The notes: a model not told the origin generated them from the letters alone. Shown: positions 1 through 9,037, counted from the first letter of the stretch. The stretch is 64,000 nucleotides of DNA from Janthinobacterium agaricidamnosum (GCF_003667705.1 NZ_CP033019.1:3844001-3908000); one strand, 5' to 3'. Numbers and translations are program-made.

Positions 1-1158
1 GGCCGACACGCCGCACGTACGCTCGACCATCTCGGTCGTGTAACGCGCGTAGTGCTTCTTCATCATCTGGTAGACGCAGCGCGGGTGTTCCAGGGTCGGG
101 TCGACCTTGGCGTAGCCGTCGTCGCCGATCTCGTAATCCCAGGTGGCCTTGTCGGTGTACTTGCCTTTTTCCTTGTCGAAACCCGAGAACAGGCCGTCCT
201 CGAACGCATAGTCTTCGCGCACGATGAAGGGCATGTCCGTGTAGTTGCGCACGTACTCATGCTGGATCTTGTCGTTCGTCAGCAGATAATTGATGATCGC
301 GCCGAGGAAGACGATGTCCGTGCCGGTACGCGTGGCGCAGTAGTAATCTGCCACGGATGCGGTACGGGTAAAACGCGGATCGACAACGATCAGCTTGGCC
401 TTGTTATGCGCCTTCGCTTCCGTGACCCATTTGAATCCGCAAGGATGTGCTTCTGCTGCATTGCCGCCCATGACCAGGATCACGTCGGCATTCTTGATAT
501 CGACCCAATGATTCGTCATCGCGCCACGGCCAAACGTCGGGGCAAGACCTGCCACCGTCGGTCCGTGTCATACACGCGCCTGATTATCAAAGGTCAGCAT
601 CCCCATGCTGCGCACTGTCTTGTGGGTCAGATACCCGACCTCGTTGCTGCCGGCGGACGCGGCAAGCATGCCGGTGGAGAGCCAGCGGTTGACGGTCTTG
701 CCGTCGGCATTCTTTTCGATCAGGTTGGCGTCGCGGTCATCCTTCATCAGGCGCGCGATCTTGTCGAGCGCCACATCCCAGGAGATCGGTTGCCATTCCG
801 TGCCGCCCGGTGCGCGGTATTCGGGCACTTTCAGGCGGTTCGGGCTGTGGATGAAGTCGACCAGGCTGGCGCCTTTCGGGCACAGCGTGCCGCGGTTCAC
901 CGGGTGATCGGCATCGCCTTCCACGTGGATGATGCTGGAGACGGCGTTTTTCGCGCCATCGCCCAGGCCATACAGCAGGACGCCGCAGCCAACGGAACAG
1001 TAAGGACAGGTATTGCGGGTCTCGGTCGTGCGAGCCAGCTTGTATTGCCGTACCTCTGCCAACGCCTGCCCCGGCGCGAAACCGAGCAAGGCGAGGCTGG
1101 AGCCAGCAATCGTGGCGCCAGTGACCCGAAGGAACTGGCGCCTGGATATCTGAACCAT
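1..1158 (-). CDS. fdnG: Formate dehydrogenase-N-type alpha subunit, selenoprotein (partial, N-terminal 386 codons)
   Basis: Catalytic subunit of a periplasm-facing, membrane-bound formate dehydrogenase (formate to CO2, electrons to the quinone pool), binding Mo/W-bis-MGD. The N-terminus carries a Tat signal (SRRQFLRVTG). Four cysteines for a [4Fe-4S] cluster follow: C51, C54, C58 and C93 (CPYCSVGC, then GTLCPKG). At codon 197 the frame meets TGA (568-570), and the same frame continues with HGPTVAGLAPTFGRGAMTNH and later GGNAAEAHPCGFKW. This is the FdnG/FdoG selenocysteine site, so the UGA is read as Sec and the gene is intact. Start ATG at 1158 follows AGAGGT. The frame runs off the left edge; full-length relatives have about 1,015 residues. 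Cys-type homologues exist, but the UGA is unambiguous. FdnG versus FdoG cannot be settled. Confidence 0.95.
529..570 (-). promoter_or_regulatory. Selenocysteine UGA codon with bacterial SECIS hairpin
   Basis: The UGA (568-570) is followed 18 nt later by GGCA-GGUCU-UGCC, a 4-bp stem closing a GGUCU loop (loop at 545-549). This is the SelB recognition loop known from fdhF and fdnG SECIS elements. Spacing and loop fit the bacterial SECIS rule. The selA, selB and selC genes must lie elsewhere in the genome. Confidence 0.9.
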
Positions 1159-1190
1159 ATCAGACCTCTATGATGTGAGTAAATAAAAAG

Positions 1191-1252
1191 TCATACGGCG
1201 TCATGACAGTGTCATATCCATAAGATATAAGCACCATGCCTGTGCCGTATGA
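1191..1252. repeat. 9-bp inverted repeat upstream of the formate dehydrogenase gene
   Basis: TCATACGGC (1191-1199) and GCCGTATGA (1244-1252) form perfect arms about 45 bp apart, starting 33 bp upstream of the start codon. They could be regulator sites or chance. No regulator is recognised. Confidence 0.35.
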
Positions 1253-1383
1253 GGCGTATTTTACCCCTCAAAGGCAATCAAGGCTCAGTCCGCCGGAAAA
1301 AATTGCACATAGTCAACATTATTTTATCGGTACCGAATAGTTCCTCTAAACAATACCAGCCTGCCCATGCAGCGCCCGCCATG

Positions 1384-1415
1384 AAAAAAAACCCGCTCAC
1401 GTGAGCGGGTTTTTT
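1384..1415. terminator. Bidirectional rho-independent terminator
   Basis: Perfect 9-bp arms CCCGCTCAC/GTGAGCGGG (1392-1409) lie between an A tract (1384-1391) and a T tract (1410-1415). It sits 28 bp beyond the stop codon of the TonB receptor gene and would end that minus-strand transcript; the A tract would allow function in the other direction too. Confidence 0.9.
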
Positions 1416-1443
1416 ATGGATGGGACCGAACTTGCAAGCTAAT

Positions 1444-3594
1444 TTACAGGCTGTAGCGCAAGGTCAACGCCACGTTGCGCGGCGCGCCCGGCAAGCTCAG
1501 GTTCGGGCTGGAACCGTGGCCTGACACGATGTAGCGCGTATCGCCGATATTGTTGATGTTCAGCTGCACTTCATAGCGGCCCGTGCGATAGGCAGCCATG
1601 GCGTCGGCCGTCACGTAGCCCGGCAGCACGACCGTGTTGCCCGGATTGGCGAAGCGGCTGCCGACGGCATTCGCACCGCCGCCCACCGTGAAGCCGTGGC
1701 CCAGGTCTTTCGTCAGCCACAGATTGGCCGTGTTGCGCGCCGTCAAAGTGGCGCGCTTGCCCTTGATGGCCACCGAACTGGCCGTCGTCGTGCCCGGCGC
1801 ATTCACGCTGCGGTCGACGGCGATGGAATCGGTGATGGTGGCGTCCAGGTAAGCATAACCGGCCATCATTTTCCAGCCGTCATGCAAGTCCGCGTTGAAG
1901 GTCAGTTCCAAACCATCCGTGCGCTGCGTGCCGACGGGCACGATGCGGTTCGTGATCGGGTCGCTGGTCTTGATGTTGTCGCGTTCCAGACGGAACAGCG
2001 ACACGGTGGCGTTGGCGCGACCGCCCCACAGGTCGTACTTGGCGCCCACTTCCGTGTTGCGCGTGGCTTCCGGCGCCAGGTCGGCATTGTTGGCGGCCAG
2101 GGCGAAGTTCTCGCCGCTGGGCTGGAATGAGCGGCTCCACGACGCGTAGTACGATTGCATGGCGCTCGGTTGCCAGACGAGGCCGGCGCGGGGGCTGTAG
2201 GCCGAATCCGTGCGCGACAGATTGGCCGTCGTCACGCCAAGCGCATTGGCCAGGCGCGACTGCTGCTTGTAGCGGTCATAGCGCAAGCCGGCCAGCGCCT
2301 TCCACTCGTCGCTGAAGCTGATGGCGTCCTGCACGTAGGCGGCGGCCGTGTCGTAGGTGCCGAAGGTATCGCTGCGCGCGCCCAGCTTGCTGCGGTTGAC
2401 CACAGGCAGGACGGGATGGAAGATCGAGACATTCGTCGCAACCACGGTCGAGGCCCAGCTCGACGCATCCTTGTTTTGCTTGCCGAACTCGGCGCCGTAC
2501 AGCACTTCGTGGCGCAGGCCGCCCGTGACCAGCTTTTGCGTCAGTTCCGTCTGGTTGAACCAGCCGCTCTCGTCGCGGTTGAGCTTGGCATGACCGAGGC
2601 TCATTGTGCCTTTGACCTCGTTGACGTTGCCGGAAATATTCGTGTTGTTGCGGTCCAGGTGGTAATCGTAATAGCGGAAGGCATTGCGCAGCGACAAGGT
2701 ATCGCTGAACTTGTGCGTCAGGGTGGCGGCCGTGGAGACCACGCGCGACTGGCTGAAGTCCGCATCGCGGGCATTCGCGGCGCCATAATAAGTGCCCGCA
2801 TCGACGGCGACGGGGCGGCCCTGGTAGGACGGGATGCCGAAGTCCGTCAGGCGGCGGTCTTCCAGGTAGTCGCCCTGCAGCAGCAGTTTCGTCGCGTTTG
2901 AGAGGCGGATGGCCACGGATGGCGCCAGCGCCGTGCGGTTGATGAATTGCTGGTCGCGGTAGCTGTCCGACAATTCGCGCGCGCCCGTGAAGCGCCAGTC
3001 CACCGTCTCGCCGACACGGCCCACGTCGACTTCGCCGCGGCGCCCTGCCGTATTGGTCAGGCTCAGGGCCACGTCCGTGATATCGATGCCGGGCTTCTTG
3101 GTGATGCGGTTCACCAGGCCGCCCGAGGAACCGCGGCCGTACAGCACGGCGGCCGGTCCCTTGATCACTTCCAGGCGCTCGACGTTCGACAGGTCGCGGA
3201 AATACAGCGCGTCATCACGGAAGCCGTCGACGAACTGGTCGCCGATGGCCGTGAAGCCGCGGATGAACACCTGGTCGCGCTGGCCGTCGCCCGTGGACAG
3301 GCCCACGCCGGGGATGTTCTTCATGATGTCCTGGATCGACATGGCGTTCTGGTCGCGGATGACGGCGGCCGGCACCACGTTGATCGTTTGCGGCACGTCG
3401 CGCAGGGCCATTTCCGTCTTGGTGCCGCTGGCGGAGGTGGCGGCGACATAGCCGTCCTTGTCCTTCGATGCCGTCACGGTGACGGCGGGCAAGCTTTCCT
3501 GCGCCCAGGCCGCCAATGGCGTGGCGCCCAAGGTCAAGGCGCCCAGTACGGCGATGGTGATCGGTTTACATCCTGGCTTGCGACGTTGCTGCAT
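1444..3594 (-). CDS. TonB-dependent siderophore receptor, catecholate (Fiu-like) type
   Basis: Outer-membrane ferric-siderophore importer, 716 aa. A signal peptide (about residues 1-31, ending PLAAWAQ) precedes the TonB-box/plug region (LPAVTVTAS; DVPQTINVVP). The plug contains the conserved RGF and the IKGPAAVLYGRGSSGGLVN segment, and a 22-strand-type barrel follows, ending in the aromatic-poor ...LTLRYSL. Plug wording resembles Fiu/FhuA-type TonB receptors (TIGR01783 family), but the actual siderophore cannot be read from sequence. Start ATG at 3594 has AGGGA eight bases upstream. A Fur box lies just upstream, so expression should rise on iron starvation. The gene is monocistronic, with a strong terminator downstream. 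Confidence 0.93.
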   Translation of the reverse strand: MQQRRKPGCKPITIAVLGALTLGATPLAAWAQESLPAVTVTASKDKDGYVAATSASGTKTEMALRDVPQTINVVPAAVIRDQNAMSIQDIMKNIPGVGLSTGDGQRDQVFIRGFTAIGDQFVDGFRDDALYFRDLSNVERLEVIKGPAAVLYGRGSSGGLVNRITKKPGIDITDVALSLTNTAGRRGEVDVGRVGETVDWRFTGARELSDSYRDQQFINRTALAPSVAIRLSNATKLLLQGDYLEDRRLTDFGIPSYQGRPVAVDAGTYYGAANARDADFSQSRVVSTAATLTHKFSDTLSLRNAFRYYDYHLDRNNTNISGNVNEVKGTMSLGHAKLNRDESGWFNQTELTQKLVTGGLRHEVLYGAEFGKQNKDASSWASTVVATNVSIFHPVLPVVNRSKLGARSDTFGTYDTAAAYVQDAISFSDEWKALAGLRYDRYKQQSRLANALGVTTANLSRTDSAYSPRAGLVWQPSAMQSYYASWSRSFQPSGENFALAANNADLAPEATRNTEVGAKYDLWGGRANATVSLFRLERDNIKTSDPITNRIVPVGTQRTDGLELTFNADLHDGWKMMAGYAYLDATITDSIAVDRSVNAPGTTTASSVAIKGKRATLTARNTANLWLTKDLGHGFTVGGGANAVGSRFANPGNTVVLPGYVTADAMAAYRTGRYEVQLNINNIGDTRYIVSGHGSSPNLSLPGAPRNVALTLRYSL

Positions 3595-3619
3595 ACAATT
3601 CCCTGGTCGATGTTTTAAT

Positions 3620-3638
3620 ACGAATGATTATCATTAGT
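3620..3638 (-). promoter_or_regulatory. Fur box upstream of the TonB receptor gene
   Basis: On the minus strand, ACTAATGATAATCATTCGT matches 14 of 19 positions of the canonical Fur box, including the whole central TAATGATAATCATT core. It lies about 25 bp upstream of the receptor start codon, where Fe-Fur would block transcription. Confidence 0.85.
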
Positions 3639-3976
3639 ATTTTATCAGGCGAACATGCATAAAGTAAGCGTTTCTGTAAGTGATAGTACTTATGGACTAG
3701 GTACTTGATGTAAAAACACAACAGGAAATCAATATCAAAAAATAATTAAAATTGCCGTAAGAAACTATTTCTCTGCGTCAATGCTATACTTGCGCCTTGC
3801 TGGGCAACGGTCAGCCTGACCGGCATGCCCCCTGTTTCACCTCCAACGCCACGCTCAGCGCGGCGCGCCGCACAGCCATCACGCGGCACCCGAAGACCCC
3901 GATCCCCTGCGCCTCGCGGCGCCTGTCCGCCCCTGCTGGCGGCGGCGATCATGACTATTAAACTGTTAGGAATTAC
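3639..3976. other. Intergenic region between TonB receptor and chemoreceptor genes
   Basis: This 338-bp divergent spacer is AT-rich at 3640-3780 (probable promoters) and GC-rich at 3800-3950. A long minus-strand reading frame crosses it but is the antisense shadow of the chemoreceptor gene. No further gene is supported. Confidence 0.5.
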
Positions 3977-5683
3977 ATGAAAAACCTGAACATCGGCAGC
4001 CGCCTTGGCGTCGGCTTTGCTGTCGTATTGCTGTTGCTTGCCGCCTTGACCATCACCGCCCTCGTGCGCATGCAAACGGCCAGCGACCTGACTTACCGCC
4101 TGATCAATACCAGCATCAAGAACCAGCGCATGGTGGCCGAATGGTCGAAGATCATTGAACTCAACAGCGTGCGCGGCGTCGCCTCGTTCGAAATTACCGA
4201 TCCTGTCGTGCGCGCCAAGATCGAGGACGACTTGAAAGTCGATGCGGAGCGTTCCAGCAAGCTGCAGGACGACATCGTCGCGTCCCTGCTCAACCCTGCC
4301 GTGATCGAGCAATTCAAGGTCGTGCGCAAGGTACGCACCGATTACGTGACGACGCGCGCGCGCGCCTTCAAGATGAAGGCCGACGGCGACATGGCAGGCG
4401 CCAAGATCGTGTTCGACAAGGAAGTCGCGCCCATCACCGTGGCCTATCTGGCCGAAGTGAAGCGCTTCGCCAACATGCAGATCAAGGCGGCCGACGGCGT
4501 CGGCGCCAGCATCATCGAAGCGTACAGCAGCACGCGCATCTTCCTGATCACCATGGGCGTGCTGGCCGTGCTGATGGGCATCGGTTTTGCGTGGTGGATC
4601 ACGCGCTCGATCACCGGCCCCATCCGCGACGCCGTGAAAGTGGCGGAAACCGTGGCAGCAGGCGACCTGAGCAGCACCATTACGGCACAGGGCCGCGATG
4701 AAACGGCCCAGCTGATGCATGCGCTGAAAACCATGAACGACAGCCTCGTCGGTATCGTGGGCCAGGTGCGCAGCGGCACCGACACCATCGCCACGGCATC
4801 GGCGGAAATCGCCGCCGGCAACCAGGACCTGTCCTCGCGCACGGAACAGCAAGCCAGTTCGCTGGAAGAAACCGCCTCGTCAATGGAAGAACTGACATCG
4901 ACCGTGAAACAGAATGCCGACAACGCGCGCCAGGCGAATAAGCTGGCCGGCGACGCGGCCGGCATCGCCAGCCGCGGCGGCGCCGTGGTGGCCGAAGTGG
5001 TCGCCACCATGGGCGAGATCAATACCTCGTCGAAGAAAATCGTCGACATCATCTCCGTCATCGACGGCATCGCCTTCCAGACCAACATCCTGGCCTTGAA
5101 CGCGGCCGTGGAAGCGGCGCGCGCCGGCGAACAGGGACGCGGCTTCGCCGTCGTGGCAACAGAGGTGCGCAACCTGGCGCAGCGCTCGGCGGCGGCAGCG
5201 AAAGAGATCAAGGGCCTGATCGACGATTCCGTGCAAAAGGTCGACGTGGGCACGGACCTGGTCGACAAGGCCGGCAAGACGATGGAAGAAATCGTGCAAA
5301 GCATCGGCTTCGTCACGTCCATCATGAGCGAGATCAGCAATGCCAGTGAAGAGCAGAGCGCAGGCATCGAGCAAGTCAACCAGGCCATTTCGGAAATGGA
5401 TCAGGTGACCCAGCAAAATGCGGCGCTGGTGGAAGAAGCGTCGGCAGCGGCCGAAGCGATGCAGGAACAGGCGAGCGAACTGGCGCAGGTGGTCAGCGTG
5501 TTCCGCCTCGATGCAAACGCTGCGGCCACCGACCGTTTCAGCGCCAAGGCGGCGCAGCGCAGCGCGCCGGCAACCCCGGCAGCGCCGGTCCGCAAGGCCT
5601 CCATCCCTGCCCTGCGCCTGCCCGCGACGCGCGCCAGCAGCAAGGCGAGCGCACCTGCCGAAGGCGAGTGGGAAGAGTTTTAA
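3977..5683 (+). CDS. Methyl-accepting chemotaxis protein with 4HB sensor and CheR-tether
   Basis: Transmembrane chemoreceptor, 568 aa. TM1 is at about residues 11-31, followed by a periplasmic four-helix-bundle-type domain (about 35-185), TM2 (about 190-210, [16 protein letters not shown]), HAMP (about 212-265), and the cytoplasmic signalling domain with the highly conserved hairpin tip ([40 protein letters not shown]). The C-terminus has an Ala/Ser/Lys-rich linker ending GEWEEF. This fits the x-[HFYW]-x2-[HFYW] pentapeptide that tethers CheR/CheB, as NWETF does in Tar/Tsr. The ligand is unknown. ATG at 3977 follows TTAGGA. The gene stands alone, with no che genes adjacent. Confidence 0.95.
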   Translation: MKNLNIGSRLGVGFAVVLLLLAALTITALVRMQTASDLTYRLINTSIKNQRMVAEWSKIIELNSVRGVASFEITDPVVRAKIEDDLKVDAERSSKLQDDIVASLLNPAVIEQFKVVRKVRTDYVTTRARAFKMKADGDMAGAKIVFDKEVAPITVAYLAEVKRFANMQIKAADGVGASIIEAYSSTRIFLITMGVLAVLMGIGFAWWITRSITGPIRDAVKVAETVAAGDLSSTITAQGRDETAQLMHALKTMNDSLVGIVGQVRSGTDTIATASAEIAAGNQDLSSRTEQQASSLEETASSMEELTSTVKQNADNARQANKLAGDAAGIASRGGAVVAEVVATMGEINTSSKKIVDIISVIDGIAFQTNILALNAAVEAARAGEQGRGFAVVATEVRNLAQRSAAAAKEIKGLIDDSVQKVDVGTDLVDKAGKTMEEIVQSIGFVTSIMSEISNASEEQSAGIEQVNQAISEMDQVTQQNAALVEEASAAAEAMQEQASELAQVVSVFRLDANAAATDRFSAKAAQRSAPATPAAPVRKASIPALRLPATRASSKASAPAEGEWEEF

Positions 5684-5708
5684 ATCTGCTGCAGCAAGCC
5701 GCGCGCCA

Positions 5709-6161
5709 TCAAGCCGCGCGCGCTTGCGCTGTGGCGATCAGTGCCGCCAGCTCGCGCGGCGCGGATTGCCCCAGAAATTCCAGGGCCAGCGCCTCGGGAT
5801 CGATGGCGGCCTCCGCCGGCAAGCCATGCTCGAAACCACCCACCATGGTGCGGCAGAAATGCGGCGATTCGGCCCGCGTTTCCACATACCAGCAACCCGC
5901 ATGACCCTGCACAAAGTATTCGCCGATAAAGTAGCCGAGCATGGTTTTCACCCATTGCCAGCTCTCGTCGCGGATGACGATGGTGCGCATGGCCGCATCG
6001 ATGTACGGCAGGTACTCGGCCGCATTGGTCAGCACTTCGTGCGCGGGCTGGATGCCCAGGCGCTCGACAAAATTCACTAGCGACGCGCCCAGCGCGTCAT
6101 AGTAGGCATCAAAAGCCGTTTGGCTTTGCTGCAATAATTGTTCTTGTTCGTACGACAGCAT
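5709..6161 (-). CDS. Hypothetical protein, 150 aa
   Basis: No family is recognised. It is a soluble, mostly helical-looking protein with no signal peptide or membrane segment, rich in Glu and aromatics in the middle (ESWQWVKTMLGYFIGEYF), with three scattered cysteine/histidine positions and an Ala-rich C-terminus. The start is well supported: ATG at 6161 has GGAG five bases upstream. It is tail-to-tail with the chemoreceptor gene and downstream of the SulP gene on the same strand, about 70 bp away. Codon usage is like that of its neighbours, so it is a real gene rather than an antisense shadow. Confidence 0.75.
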   Translation of the reverse strand: MLSYEQEQLLQQSQTAFDAYYDALGASLVNFVERLGIQPAHEVLTNAAEYLPYIDAAMRTIVIRDESWQWVKTMLGYFIGEYFVQGHAGCWYVETRAESPHFCRTMVGGFEHGLPAEAAIDPEALALEFLGQSAPRELAALIATAQARAA

Positions 6162-6187
6162 TCACACTCCACAGACATTCAACAATT

Positions 6188-6212
6188 CCGCCCATCCCGA
6201 GAAATCGGGCGG
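6188..6212 (-). terminator. Possible hairpin terminator between the SulP gene and the 150-aa gene
   Basis: CCCGA-GAAA-TCGGG (6196-6209) is a GNRA-capped hairpin with additional CCGCCC/GGGCGG pairing possible. It has no strong U run, so it may be a weak terminator or a stabilising hairpin downstream of the SulP gene. Confidence 0.35.
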
Positions 6213-6230
6213 AGCAGACTTTCCCCTATT

Positions 6231-7718
6231 TTACGCCACGCTCACATCGACGCCCGCGCGCTGCAGCAAGGCCTGGTTGCGGGCGGACAGATGCGTCACC
6301 TGCAGGTGCTTGCCCGCCTTGTCGTAGCGCTCGTACAAGGCTTCGATGGCCGCGACGGCCGAGTGGTCGGCCATGTGCAGATGCCGGCAATCGAGGATGA
6401 CGCGGACCGGATCACCGGCCGGCTGGAACAGTTCCAGGAAATGCGTGGTCGAGGCGAAAAACAGGGTGCCGTGCGGCAGGTACACGCGCACGCCGGAGCT
6501 GCCATCATCGATGTCGGCGCGCATGTCGCGCGCATGTTGCCAGGCAAAATTCAAGGCGGCAATCACGATGCCGCACAGCACGGCCATCGCCAGGTCCGTA
6601 AACACCGTGATCACCGTCACGGCGACGATCACCAGCGCATCCTGCAACGGCACCTTGCCCAGCACGCGCAAGGAACCCCAGGCAAACGTCTGCTGCGCCA
6701 CGACGAACATCACGCCGACCAGCGCAGCCAGCGGGATGCGCTCGATCAGCGGCGACAGGAACAGGATGAACAATAAAATCATCACGCCGGCCGTCACGCC
6801 CGACAGGCGCGAGCGGCCGCCCGAGCTCAGGTTGATCATCGTCTGCCCGATCATGGCGCAGCCGCCCATGCCGCCAAACAGCCCCGACACGACATTCGAA
6901 GCGCCGAGCGCGATGCATTCGCGGTTCGGCTGGCCCCGCGTTTCAGTCATCTCATCGGTGAGATTAAAGGTGAGCAAGGTTTCCAGCAAGCCCACCATGG
7001 CCATCAGCGCCGCATACGGGAAGATGATGTGCAAGGTCGCCATATCCAGCGGCACGGCGGGCCAATGCAGGGCCGGCAAGCCACCGGCGATGTGCGCGAG
7101 GTCGCCCAGGGTGCGCGTGGGCAGGTGCAGGAAATGGCTGAGCACGCCCACGCCCAGGATGGCCACCAGCGCGGGCGGCACGGCTTTTGTCAGGCGCGGC
7201 AACACGTAGACGATGGCCATGGTAAGCAGCACCAGCGCGCCCATCACATACAAGGGCGTGCCTTGCAGCCAGGCCTCGCCCTGCGGCGTGGCCTGGCGAA
7301 AGTGTTCGAGCTGGGCCATGGCGATGACGATGGCCAGGCCATTCACAAAGCCCAGCATTACGGGATGGGGCACCATGCGGATCAGCTTACCCAGGCGCAA
7401 GAGGCCAAACAGCGCCATGATGATGCCGCTCAGCACCACAGTCGCCAGCAGATATTGCACGCCATGCTGGGCCACCAGTGCCACGATGACGACGGCCATG
7501 GAACCGGCCGCGCCCGAAATCATGCCGGGACGCCCGCCAAAGATGGCCGTCAATGCGCAGATGATGAAGGCGCCATACAGGCCCATCAGGGGATTCAACT
7601 GTGCCACCAGGGCAAAGGCGATGCATTCGGGCACCAGGGCGAACGAGGTGGTCAGGCCCGCCAGGACATTTTTTTGTATGTTCGAGAACCAATCTTCCCG
7701 AAAACTTGCGTTGATCAT
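6231..7718 (-). CDS. SulP family inorganic anion transporter with STAS domain
   Basis: Inner-membrane anion transporter (sulfate/bicarbonate class), about 495 aa. It has roughly ten to twelve hydrophobic helices, with the SulP N-terminal signature (AGLTTSFALVPECIAFALVA, GLYGAFI) and the mid-region GGMGGCAMIGQTMINL. A cytoplasmic C-terminal STAS domain (about residues 385-490; RVILDCRHLHMADHSAVAAIEAL) follows. The chosen start, ATG at 7718 (MINASFREDW), is where family similarity begins, with GGA ten bases upstream; the frame is open to 7775, adding 19 atypical residues. Substrate cannot be assigned. Confidence 0.9.
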   Translation of the reverse strand: MINASFREDWFSNIQKNVLAGLTTSFALVPECIAFALVAQLNPLMGLYGAFIICALTAIFGGRPGMISGAAGSMAVVIVALVAQHGVQYLLATVVLSGIIMALFGLLRLGKLIRMVPHPVMLGFVNGLAIVIAMAQLEHFRQATPQGEAWLQGTPLYVMGALVLLTMAIVYVLPRLTKAVPPALVAILGVGVLSHFLHLPTRTLGDLAHIAGGLPALHWPAVPLDMATLHIIFPYAALMAMVGLLETLLTFNLTDEMTETRGQPNRECIALGASNVVSGLFGGMGGCAMIGQTMINLSSGGRSRLSGVTAGVMILLFILFLSPLIERIPLAALVGVMFVVAQQTFAWGSLRVLGKVPLQDALVIVAVTVITVFTDLAMAVLCGIVIAALNFAWQHARDMRADIDDGSSGVRVYLPHGTLFFASTTHFLELFQPAGDPVRVILDCRHLHMADHSAVAAIEALYERYDKAGKHLQVTHLSARNQALLQRAGVDVSVA

Positions 7719-8161
7719 TGATTCACATCCAGGGTCGGAACAGGGAAATGCGCGTCCAATGGACAGCGCAGCCATGCAGGCAGGCTTCGCGGGGGAGCCA
7801 CGACTAGCTTTAACGGAGAGGGAAATCGTCAGCGACTACATGGGGTGGCGAAAAGGAAAAGATTCATCAGCGCACCATAGGGTGTGGCTGAGCCTGCAGA
7901 CATTATACAAGATGCGGCCGGGCCGGATGGGCGGGACCGCGGCACCCAGACGCGGGCAGGAAAATAATGTTTCCAGCAGCTGTATTTGCAAAATAAAAAT
8001 AATTTAAATGGAATATTTTTAAATAATACTGCTGTTTCAATTGGATAGTATCTATGCAATTTTCTCCATTATTCTACACAGCAGCGGTGGAGACTGCTTA
8101 CCACATTAAAAAACGGGGCGTATCCGAAAAGCCAGACGAGTAGGAAAACCGAGGAGGAATC
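7719..8161. other. 443-bp divergent intergenic region, AT-rich core
   Basis: It separates the SulP gene from the AidA-like gene. Positions 7980-8080 are markedly AT-rich compared with the rest of the window, as expected for promoters or imported DNA. Short open frames here lack ribosome binding sites. No lux-type palindrome was found. Confidence 0.5.
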
Positions 8162-8716
8162 ATGACCGACGCGCAATTATATGCCAGCAATATTACAATC
8201 AACATTCTCGTTGTAATAGACACCGATCTGATTATGGCTCAGCATCCGCGTCAGACCGCCCCTGATCAGAGCAAGCCCGTGGGCCTGGCGCATACCAGCC
8301 AGTACATGATTGCCACCGACCCACGCGGCATCAATAGCGGACAAGGCTCTGCTGACCTGAGTTTCAGGGCCAACGTGGGCGACTATGTCTCGTTCACCGG
8401 CGCTTCCATCTATGACAACGCCGATTCGGCCGTCATTGTGTATGGCATCAATTACTGGAATGGCGACAAGGTCTTCAATACCTTTGTCTCCAATACCATT
8501 ACCCGCAGAAATGCGGTCATGCCGAATTCGGATTCCTCGAATGGTTTGCCGGCAATACAGCAACCGCGCAATTTTTCTAATTTCACGGCGCAGGTATCCA
8601 AATCCGGCACGGAAAATTTCTATGTCTATATTGCCGTATATAGCCTGAATGACGATGGCCAGACGCAAAGCCTGTATGGTTATTTTTATTGGGATCCACA
8701 GATTACTGTCGGTTAG
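8162..8716 (+). CDS. AidA/PixA-family inclusion body protein
   Basis: 184-aa protein of the PixA/AidA family (Pfam inclusion-body protein PixA). Recognisable blocks are INILVVIDTD near the N-terminus, GSADLSFRANVGDYVSFTG, AVIVYGINYWNGDKVFN, the central TRRNAVMP, and the C-terminal ENFYVYIAVYSL and LYGYFYWDPQITV. PixA forms cytoplasmic inclusions in Xenorhabdus, and AidA homologues are quorum-sensing controlled in Burkholderia and Ralstonia; whether that applies here is unknown. Start ATG 8162 has a strong GAGGAGGAAT. Codon use is less GC-rich than neighbouring genes and it sits beside the tRNA array, which suggests possible acquisition. Confidence 0.85.
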   Translation: MTDAQLYASNITINILVVIDTDLIMAQHPRQTAPDQSKPVGLAHTSQYMIATDPRGINSGQGSADLSFRANVGDYVSFTGASIYDNADSAVIVYGINYWNGDKVFNTFVSNTITRRNAVMPNSDSSNGLPAIQQPRNFSNFTAQVSKSGTENFYVYIAVYSLNDDGQTQSLYGYFYWDPQITVG

Positions 8717-8787
8717 TCATTTCCCGGAAATCAAATAAACTGAAGCCCTGTATTTAATTGCAGCCGACGCCGTTCAGCCGCATAGGC

Positions 8788-8817
8788 AAAAAAAAGCCCA
8801 CCGAAGTGGGCTTTTTT
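8788..8817. terminator. Bidirectional terminator between aidA-like gene and tRNA operon
   Basis: AGCCCAC-CGAA-GTGGGCT (8795-8812) is flanked by an A tract and a T tract. It ends the plus-strand aidA-like transcript and, from the other side, the tRNA operon. Confidence 0.9.
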
Positions 8818-8845
8818 ATCTGCGCGTCAATCACTGCGCTGCATC

Positions 8846-8919
8846 TGGAGGCGAGGACGGGAATCGAACCCGTCTAAACGGCTTTGCAGGCCGCTGCATA
8901 ACCTCTTTGCTACCTCGCC
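8846..8919 (-). tRNA. tRNA-Cys(GCA)
   Basis: 74-nt cloverleaf with encoded CCA: acceptor GGCGAGG/CCTCGCC, anticodon loop CTGCAAA (GCA), T loop TTCGATT. Last gene of the tRNA operon. Confidence 0.97.
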
Positions 8920-8961
8920 AGAGGAACTGCTTGGATGCGCCTTGCGGCCCACCTTGAAAAC

Positions 8962-9037
8962 TGGAGCGGGAGAAGAGTCTCGAACTCTCGACCTCAACCT
9001 TGGCAAGGTTGCGCTCTACCAACTGAGCTACTCCCGC
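8962..9037 (-). tRNA. tRNA-Gly(GCC), copy 5 of the operon
   Basis: 76 nt with encoded CCA; acceptor GCGGGAG, D-arm AGCTCAGTTGGTAGAGC, anticodon loop TTGCCAA, T arm with GTTCGAG. Identical to the four upstream copies. Confidence 0.97.

Noticed and set aside
568..570. Premature stop (pseudogene) in the formate dehydrogenase gene
   Set aside because: The frame stays open and homologous on both sides and the UGA is followed by a SECIS hairpin, so it encodes selenocysteine.
52..1173. 373-codon plus-strand frame across the formate dehydrogenase region
   Set aside because: Antisense to the FdnG frame, which shows clear Tat, cysteine and Sec motifs; no family resemblance or ribosome binding site.
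3746..4852. 368-codon minus-strand frame over the chemoreceptor start
   Set aside because: His/Asp/Gly-rich translation typical of an antisense shadow of GC-rich coding DNA; the plus-strand chemoreceptor is certain.
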